Shown: positions 56,607 to 64,000 of the stretch, in pieces
Numbering within the stretch: position 1 is the first letter of the stretch
How the letters are laid out: each line of letters starts with the position of its first letter
From: Plantago ovata
Taxonomy: Eukaryota; Streptophyta; Magnoliopsida; Lamiales; Plantaginaceae
Reading direction: 5' to 3'
Assembly (NCBI GenBank): GCA_028274465.1
Contig: CM051455.1
Span: forward strand, 132,528,096 to 132,592,095
DNA: 64,000 nt
Notes under the pieces: model-generated
Told to the model about the DNA's origin: nothing
The model's input: only the letters and a program-made list of their open reading frames with translations
Database searches by the model: none
Program-made: the position numbers and the translations under genes

Positions 56607-59600
56607 CTCAAGCAAGAGATTGAAAAAGAATATGCGAGTCTAATATCCAATGTGGAGACAAAAAAGAGGTCAATATCAAGATACTGGACTAATATTATTA
56701 CAAGAGAATTTATTTATTTATATTTCAGCGAATGATAATTGTTGTAATATTAGATGATATCAAGTAGATAATGTATTAACTAAATCAGTTGGTTGTTGTT
56801 GATAGAATAGAAAATGTGTCTCGTGATTAATGCTTAATCTAGTCTCCCAAGCTATCTCTCTATAACATTAATTCTTGTCACTTTCATAATCAACCTTTCA
56901 AACCAAACCAGCCATTAATTTGAGTATACCATTAAGTTCTTCACTTGAAGCTTTGGGGCCTTTTCGACCTATATAAATAAAACTGATGATCGAGACATGC
57001 ATGAATTAAAATAGCTACATTTGATTTGTACTTGAAGCTAGTGTTATTGCCCTGGAACTAATTGTGTAATCTGTCCCGGACCCATGTGCGCGATTACCCA
57101 TGTGGGGGGATTCCGCAAATGAATCCACTCATATTAACTATCGAATCCGAGACTTCAACAAATCTGTGTGAATCGTCGACTCTTTTGTTGGAAAATTATG
57201 TAGAACGTGCTAGCTAGATCGATCATATTATCAAGTGGTTTATTGTTTCGTCGCTATAGAGAAATAGACTGGATTGGATAGAATCGGTCATGGATAAACC
57301 TTGATCAGATAAGAAACGCCATTGAAGGCGAGGAGAAAGCGGATATTAACTACTGTGAATAATGTGAATATTACAACAGTAAATAAAAGGTAAAGATAAA
57401 TATCTAAGAAAGAATTTAAAAAATCAATCGGAAAGTATCTTACAGATCTCACTGTATCTTCTCTACGAACCTAAACGCCTTGGACGAACCAGTCTCTTAC
57501 ACATTTGGACCGTTTTTCTTTTGGGCCCGAACATGACATGATAGAAATTTGAAACATTAGAGTGTAATCAAAATCCCTATGACCTAGATATATAAAAAGA
57601 AAAGGAAAAAAAGATCACAGAACAAAGGAAAAAAGACAAGAATTACTTTGAAAACATATTCGTTTGGACCTGAACCGTTCCGGTACTATCCGATTGACAT
57701 GAATTGTTGTCCCATTTTGTCCAGTACCAAACACTAGTAATTGCGCACTAGCTAGATGTAGCATGCAAAAGTCTATATATGATTAAGAAATAAGAAGCAA
57801 CTATATATTATTATACTAATATATACCAATAATTACTAGTAGTAATCACGTAATTAAGGAATAAAATAGCCGCTTAATCATTCTGGAAGCTTACGTAAAC
57901 ATGGGATCATTCTGATGCTACCTAGTTACAACTGGTTTGACTCACTGGTCATATGAAAATGATGCTTTTTTTCTTCTCCCATATATAATATTATATTTTC
58001 ATCAACTCAGTCAATTATAAATTAGAGCTTTTATTTTCATTTTCTAATTTTTCTTTCTTGTATCGTATTTGTCCTGTGTTTTGAGTTTTCATCGAGGTTT
58101 GATATCTGATATTGAAGGGTTGTTCACTTACTCTCTGGCTACTTACAAAATTTTGTACTACAATTTTGGACGGAAGGAAATAGATTTAGTAAATCCTATA
58201 TCCAAAGCAGTATTTTCTTTTGCGAATCTTCATTTTTGTAGTAGACCATCTCCGATTCTATGCAGTTCAGTTTAAATCTATACGTAGATGATAGAATATG
58301 CCTGAAACTGATTTAATCTGTCATGGATCATAATTATGAACTGGACCTGGTTAGCCTATTTGCAAGCCCTACAGGCTACATGCGGAGTTGGGATTTCATT
58401 TTGATAATAAATCTATGCACAAATCGTTTAACTTATCTACGAAGGAATGGATCAATAAGGGTTTGTTTGACTTGTCTGCAAAAAGTTTCCACTTTAGTTC
58501 AAATTGATACATTTAATTTGAATTTATTTATTTATTTATTTTAAAAAAGGGTCAATTTAACGCTGTTGTACTCCTACTCTTACACTAATCCTTATAACTC
58601 CAAATATCATATCCTACCTTATGTCTACGTTGAATTTCAAACCCCCCACATTTTCTTGCTACTCCAACACCTTTACCACTCGGACACCCTTATAACTTCT
58701 TTTTTATTACGTTGTGGGCCGGATCAATTTTGTTCAATAAAATTAAACTCATATTCAATTTAGTTCAATTAATTAACTTCTGTCAGACAAATTAAATAGG
58801 GCTAAATGATCAACGAGTTGAATCAGAAGCTCAGTCTAATTTGTTTACCCTTCAGATCAGCAAGAAGATAATACAAATAGAAAATGAAGATTGATATCTA
58901 ATGGAATCCTGGGAAACAATATAAATGATTTGCAAATATTAAGAGTTTCCTAAGATTGAAAGGATCTTGTCTTGGAATTGTTTTTTTGCACATAGAAGAT
59001 TTAATTTGATTCTGGATACGTGCACAAGTATGCATAAATCTATCTATACATTTAATTTAACAACTCATATGTAACATTCCTTGTTTGATATGATTAGCCA
59101 GGGTGTTTGCCTTTTTTCCAGGTTAATTGTTGAATTAATTTTGGCCATTACTGATTTTGGCCAGATCGACGACAGAGTGTGAGAAGCATTATTCAGTGCA
59201 GATAAATACTATACTAGTATACATACAGTAATAATTAATTACATTAATTCAAGTTGGAAAATAAACATGTGATGATTGACATATTATAATGTATAGTATG
59301 TTTACCAGAAGGCATGGATCGAGTCGTCGTGACTCATGATTAAGATATAAAAAGCCCCAAGAAAAATGGAAATAATGTCACTGGTTAGCAGGACATTATC
59401 AGTTTATCACGACTAATTGAAAGACTACTGCCACGCACATACTAATAGTTATTTTGGTCTAAATATAATCGAACAAAATATAATTGGACATAATTTAATG
59501 AAACTGTACCGAACTAAATTGAATTTATTTTTTTATAATATAAAAATACAACGAATTAAATTTGAAAAAAACTGTACTGAATTGATATCTGATATCTGTT

Positions 59601-59622
59601 GATTCCAACATTAAAAGTGGTA
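56607..59622. other. AT-rich intergenic region
   Basis: Three kilobases without a supported gene. A GC-richer patch at 57060-57190 (gacccatgtgcgcgattacc) is unexplained. Diverged aactgaa/ataatt repeats occur at 59450-59600, similar in style to those near 19.4 kb. Confidence 0.45.
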
Positions 59623-60289
59623 GAAGTCTAGTACTGTGGAGGGCGCTCGTACTGTGGAAGATGGCTAAAGAGATAAATTAATAATCATTGCTTATTGTTT
59701 TTTCTTTAACAAGACACTTCAATAACTTTTGAAAAATATTACGAAGTCTAGTACTGTGGAGGGCGCTCGTACTGTGGAAGATGGCTAAAGAGATAAATTA
59801 ATAATCATTGCTTATTGTTTTTTCTTTAACAAGACACTTCAATAACTTTTGAAAAATATTACGAAGTCTAGTACTGTGGAGGGCGCTCGTACTGTGGAAG
59901 ATGGCTAAAGAGATAAATTAATAATCATTGCTTATTGTTTTTTCTTTAACAAGACCTTCAATAACTTTTGAAAAATATTACGAAGTCTAGTACTGTGGAG
60001 GGCGCTCGTACTGTGGAAGATGGCTAAAGAGATAAATTAATAATCATTGCTTATTGTTTTTTCTTTAACAAGACACTTCAATAACTTTTGAAAAATATTA
60101 CGAAGTCTAGTACTGTGGAGGGCGCTCGTACTGTGGAAGATGGCTAAAGAGATAAATTAATAATCATTGCTTATTGTTTTTTCTTTAACAAGACACTTCA
60201 ATAACTTTTGAAAAATATTACGAAGTCTAGTACTGTGGAGGGCGCTCGTACTGTGGAAGATGGCTAAAGAGATAAATTAATAATCATTG
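59623..60289. repeat. Tandem array of 120-bp units, 5.6 copies
   Basis: Units start at 59623, 59743, 59863, 59982, 60102 and 60222 (gaagtctagtactgtggagg). They are almost identical; one unit lacks a single base. The last unit stops after taatcattg, where a Copia-type LTR begins. High identity means recent amplification. Non-coding. Confidence 0.95.
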
Positions 60290-60475
60290 TGTTATGAATA
60301 ATTATAGGAATGTAACAAGAGTTTACTTATCTCTCTAGTTTGTTATGTATATCTCTCTAGTCTGTTATTATCAGATAAACTTTAGAGATACTTTACTACT
60401 TGTATATATACTCTCCATGTACTGTCATATTGATTAAGGAAGAATAATACATTCTATTCCCATTATTATTCAACA
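60290..60475 (+). mobile_element. Copia-type LTR with adjoining primer-binding site
   Basis: The LTR begins TGTTATGAATAATTA and ends TTATTCAACA (TG...CA). A TATA box, tgtatatata, is at 60401-60410. Immediately after it comes cgttatcagcacgaa (60476-60490), the primer-binding site typical of the plant Retrofit-like Copia lineage. The LTR interrupts the last unit of the 120-bp array. The second LTR is not in the window. Confidence 0.75.
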
Positions 60476-60589
60476 CGTTATCAGCACGAAACTCTACCAA
60501 AATTATGATTCTCCCTCCCAGTATCAATTTCCAATCAATCGTAAAATCCCAAAACCTAATTCATTACCCTGCTTGCGATTCGAACAACC

Positions 60590-60760
60590 ATGGCGGGCAT
60601 GGGCGACGGCTACGTCGGCACGGCACAGGACGCCGTCCGGATTCGCCGTTTGGAAAAGCAGAGAGAAGCTGAGCGCCGCAAAATCCAGGAGCTCAAGAAC
60701 AAAACCGCCTCCTCCCAAGGCCAACCTGGTCTTCTCCAGTTCGGTTCTAGCACCTCCGAG
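60590..60760 (+). CDS. XCT: XAP5 CIRCADIAN TIMEKEEPER (XCT), first exon only
   Basis: Exon 1 encodes 57 residues, beginning MAGMGDGYVGTAQDAVRIRR and ending GLLQFGSSTSE, followed by a GT donor at 60761 (GAG|GTAGTT). It matches the highly conserved N-terminus of XCT, a nuclear XAP5-family protein (about 340 residues) acting in the clock, light and ethylene signalling and in splicing and small-RNA processing. The stretch EKQREAERRKIQELKNK is a basic coiled coil. Exon 2 (expected to begin with ILETAFKKETVGL-like sequence) is not found in the remaining 3.2 kb. Either intron 1 is long or this is a captured or stranded fragment. An out-of-frame upstream ATG at 60505 overlaps the start. Confidence 0.8.
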
Positions 60761-63700
60761 GTAGTTACATCCTTTATCATTTAATTCCCCATCCCAATTA
60801 AGCTATCGCAATGGTATCTTCATGTATCTAGGTTGTACCACTTGATTTAGCTCAATATCTATTTACAAGCCTAGAGGAAATATATATATTTTTTAGATTA
60901 TTATTTGCTAGTCTAGGTTATACCACTTGAATTTGATTCAGGTCAATATGCATCTACATGTCTCAAAAAAATAAACCTGAAACGATTTGTTCAACTGATT
61001 TATGGTATAACATACCGTATATACCTAGTTGTGAGATACGTTTGTCTATAGAACGTTAAATGGAATGATTTTATGTGGGGTGGTGTGGGGTAGTAACTAG
61101 TAAGCCCTTGGAATTCAACGGCGTAGCAGCACAAGGTCAGATACTGGCGGAATTTTATATAAGTGAACCAGTAGGAAATGGAAGTGTAATGAGTTATCTA
61201 GAGATAGGTGTATCTGTGTTAATCACTGAACAGCTAATTCGGATGAATCAATGAAAACTATACCGCACAATGTATGCTCATTGAGTATAATTTAGAATGT
61301 TGCAATATAGGATCATGAAATCTTCTTGGTTTTGACCCACCAGGATGGAATTGGTAGCGTGTAATTTGGAAGTTTTCTAACACTTGCAAACATGTACCTG
61401 TGCTACTGCTATAATTTTTCAGTAATGGTTTGAAACATTACGAATTGTTTCCAAATCATATCAGAATGTGGTATTGCTTATGCGTTTCTTATTTTCAAGG
61501 ATTGATGGAATGCATGTTTTATGATTAATGTTTGTATATTCCATTATCTATATTCGACTATTGACTTGCTGGATTTGGACTTGAGGAGAAAATTAAGAAG
61601 ACCATTTGTTGTTGGAGATGAGCTTAGAAAGACCAATAAAGTTCATATATCTAAGTCTGCTACTACGAGGTTTTAATATACATTATTGATAAGGAGTACC
61701 ATGATTTACTTTACATAATGGAAACACTTATATGACAGTGTCACCACATATTATCCATCCTGAAGATGACCTCTATTCAACTTTAAAGTTGAGAGCAGAC
61801 TACATTAATCTTCCAAGCGAAGAATTTACTTGAACATGTCTCTATAAAATTGAGTAGCAAGATACTCCATTGCCAATATTGTATATTTGGTCCATTCTTT
61901 GAAATGAAACATTAGTGAAATAAATATAGCACTAATGTTGCTATTTGAATGTTGCTATGACATATGGATGTGAAAAAGATATCATATGGATACAAATCAT
62001 GTTTCTCCAATTCTCGAAGTGATTGGATAGAACCATAAATGGGTTTGCAAAATATACAATTGATACTTTATAAATTTTGTCCATTTCTTAAAATGAGTCA
62101 TCAAATAAAGCTAGCACCTGAAGTTGCTATGCATGTGTATATATCACAAAAGATGTGTATCTCTGGAGCTTTAGCCCAGCTTATGTCAAGTTGAATTGAC
62201 AAATAAGGCTCCTGAAATGATTGGACATACATTACGAATGGTTGTGACTTGTGATCATCGAAAAGATTTGACACCAACCATGATTGATCATTTGGCAAAT
62301 ATGTACTTTATGTACAACGATGAAATGAGTTTGATGATATCTCATGTACATCAACGATTTTTTTCAAATTGAGGCATCTGAATTGCTATTAGAGTTTATG
62401 CCAAAAGCCATGATCACTATATTATATCTCGAAAGAAAATGATTGCTACATACTATGGACATTCCATGTACCATAAGTGATTTGAAAATATCATAGTGTT
62501 AATATGCACTTCATGTGATGAAGAAAATATTTGTGATTAGCCCCTGGATTGCATCACTATGCGTAAACAATATTGCGAAGGCATGAAATATGATACCATG
62601 ATGTGTGCACATCATAAACAATCTCGCCAACTTGAAGTTGAGAGAAAGTATTATTTTGGTGATACAAGAAATCAATTGATCTGAGGCTACTTGAATATTG
62701 AGCATCTCTTATGAATGAAAATCCTTGAGTATCATATTCTCAAAATGAAAGAAAGATGACACACATATACTCTCGATATTGAGAAAGGAATTCACATAGT
62801 TATCATATTAGTTGATATCAAATTTATCCAATCCCCATTCCCTGAAGTGAATGTGAGTTCTTAGATTTTATACATGGTGCAACAAGTAATTCACCAGTGT
62901 GATTGATGCTATTTTCACCTCAAGTGAAAGAGAAATCCATGAGTATACTGATTTCAATATTCCTAAAGTTTGAAAGTATACACTCATTCCAATATTCTTG
63001 TGAGAATAATTAAAGGTTCCAGGGGAGTAATCGTTGTGAAGAGCACAATAAATTACTTGGAAAAATTGTGCCAAGAAGATCACAAATTAGACCCACTTCA
63101 TGAAGAAGTTGGATATTGTCTTGCCAATATGTCATAGACAATGACTCGTATAATGTCACATATTATGGCCAAATTCAAACATTTATTGTGTACGAGCATT
63201 GTATTGAAATTAACCATTTGCAAATTGGAGCAAACTATAAGTTGGGCATGCATGCACAAGCGACTATATCGCATATAAAGACATGAAAAATGACATAGAT
63301 GTGACAAATATGGCCATCTGGGTACAAAATTACCCGTTTATGAGAAACTTGAAGTTTTCCTTGTGTGAAATGTGCTGAAAGCTTTCTCGTATTGTAATAA
63401 TATTATCTGAATGGCAAGACACAATATCGAGATTAAGCATGCTAATGGAGATCAAAATGAACAATGTTGCACTCATGCATTTATGAGAATGAATATATGT
63501 GGCTAGACGTCCACTAAATAATTTGAGAATTGAGTATATTACTCAAATAATTTGATCTCTTATTCGGGGTAAATTTATGTTTCAGCACATCGAAAACCCA
63601 ACTGCTAGAGTTATACACTCTCATATGCATCTCCTGAAGAGAACTCATACATGAAGCCTATTAGATACAAGTATGAGTATATTATTATCTAAGCTGGCAT

Positions 63701-64000
63701 GATCAATATCCTTATGAGCCCCAATAATACTAATCCTTGAATTAGTTTTTCCCAGCTTAGGGGAGGGAGAACATGACAAGCTGATCAAAACAAATTCATC
63801 GTATGCATTGATTCCCACATATCTGATAGTTCAAACTTGAACTAAAATACGAAATGCAATTTTCAGCTTCATGTTACTATTTCAACATTTCAAACATGAA
63901 ATTATATAATTTGAATGTAGACAACTATGACCCTATTTGTGGCATACCGAGCTACATATCAGTTATATATATGACATGTGTTGAGAATTGAATATCTTGC
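60761..64000 (+). mobile_element. Intron-like DNA and probable decayed Copia internal sequence
   Basis: The first several hundred bases are ordinary intron-like DNA. From about 61600 the sequence has many small degraded coding-like pieces. The clearest is near 63740, ELVFPSLGEGEHDKLIKTN, resembling the FPxLGG stretch between integrase and reverse transcriptase in Retrofit-like Copia elements. Its orientation and distance from the LTR at 60290 fit one element. Stops are frequent and I cannot trace gag or protease, so the call is tentative. Confidence 0.4.

Noticed and set aside
57060-57190. GC-richer patch with several Cys codons as another peptide exon
   Set aside because: Frames are short, no signal peptide exon or splice site is nearby, and the Cys spacing is not conserved with the defensin-like exon.
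59623-60289. CRISPR-like regular repeats
   Set aside because: The repeats are directly adjacent 120-bp units without unique spacers, in a plant nuclear genome; this is a minisatellite.

Overview
This window is nuclear DNA of a flowering plant, most likely a eudicot. Its protein-coding genes have many exons with GT-AG introns. Their products match well-known plant families: a chloroplast pyrophosphatase, a TIP1-like palmitoyltransferase, L-galactose dehydrogenase, a plant bHLH factor and XCT. The gaps are AT-rich and filled with plant-type transposons (L1-type LINEs, tRNA-derived SINEs, Stowaway- and hAT-like elements, fold-back elements, Helitron-like elements and a Copia LTR). I cannot name the species.

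Layout. 1-1771: the 3' end of a spinster-type MFS transporter (+). 2660-7512: plastid soluble inorganic pyrophosphatase PPA6 (-), convergent with it. 7.8-11.2 kb: a broken reverse-transcriptase pseudogene, a MITE and degenerate repeats. 11218-18600: PAT23-like ankyrin/DHHC S-acyltransferase (+, 13 exons), with a Stowaway MITE, a SINE and a tandem duplication in its introns. 19.4-25.2 kb: repeats, including a pure AAT microsatellite and a 1.2-kb array of 42-bp units, next to a possible small secreted-peptide exon. 25275-32905: a full-length but dead LINE (-) with a perfect target-site duplication. 33.7-35.6 kb: two fold-back elements as a 961-bp tandem duplication. 35847-38000: L-galactose dehydrogenase (+). 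38.4 kb: a SINE. 38906-39475: an intact DUF4283-like ORF. 40.2-44.4 kb: two Helitron-like copies flanking a hidden defensin-like cysteine-rich peptide gene (-, 41701-42367). 46.5-47.5 kb: another fold-back element. 48328-49548: bHLH factor (+). 50417-56119: a three-level nest (hAT-like element > Stowaway MITE > LINE). 56-59.6 kb: LINE and SINE remnants and AT-rich DNA. 59623-60289: a 120-bp tandem array, cut by a Copia-type LTR (60290-60475). The LTR's primer-binding site lies just upstream of exon 1 of the clock/splicing gene XCT (60590-60760). The rest of the window looks like decayed retroelement sequence.

The host genes are unrelated housekeeping or regulatory genes with no operon-like logic. 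The most unusual items are the unlisted defensin-like gene, the fold-back family carrying arrays of the GCTCCGATCGGAGC palindrome, the XCT exon placed just inside a Copia LTR, the nested insertion dated by its target duplications, and the 42-bp array whose unit length keeps a 14-residue reading frame open.
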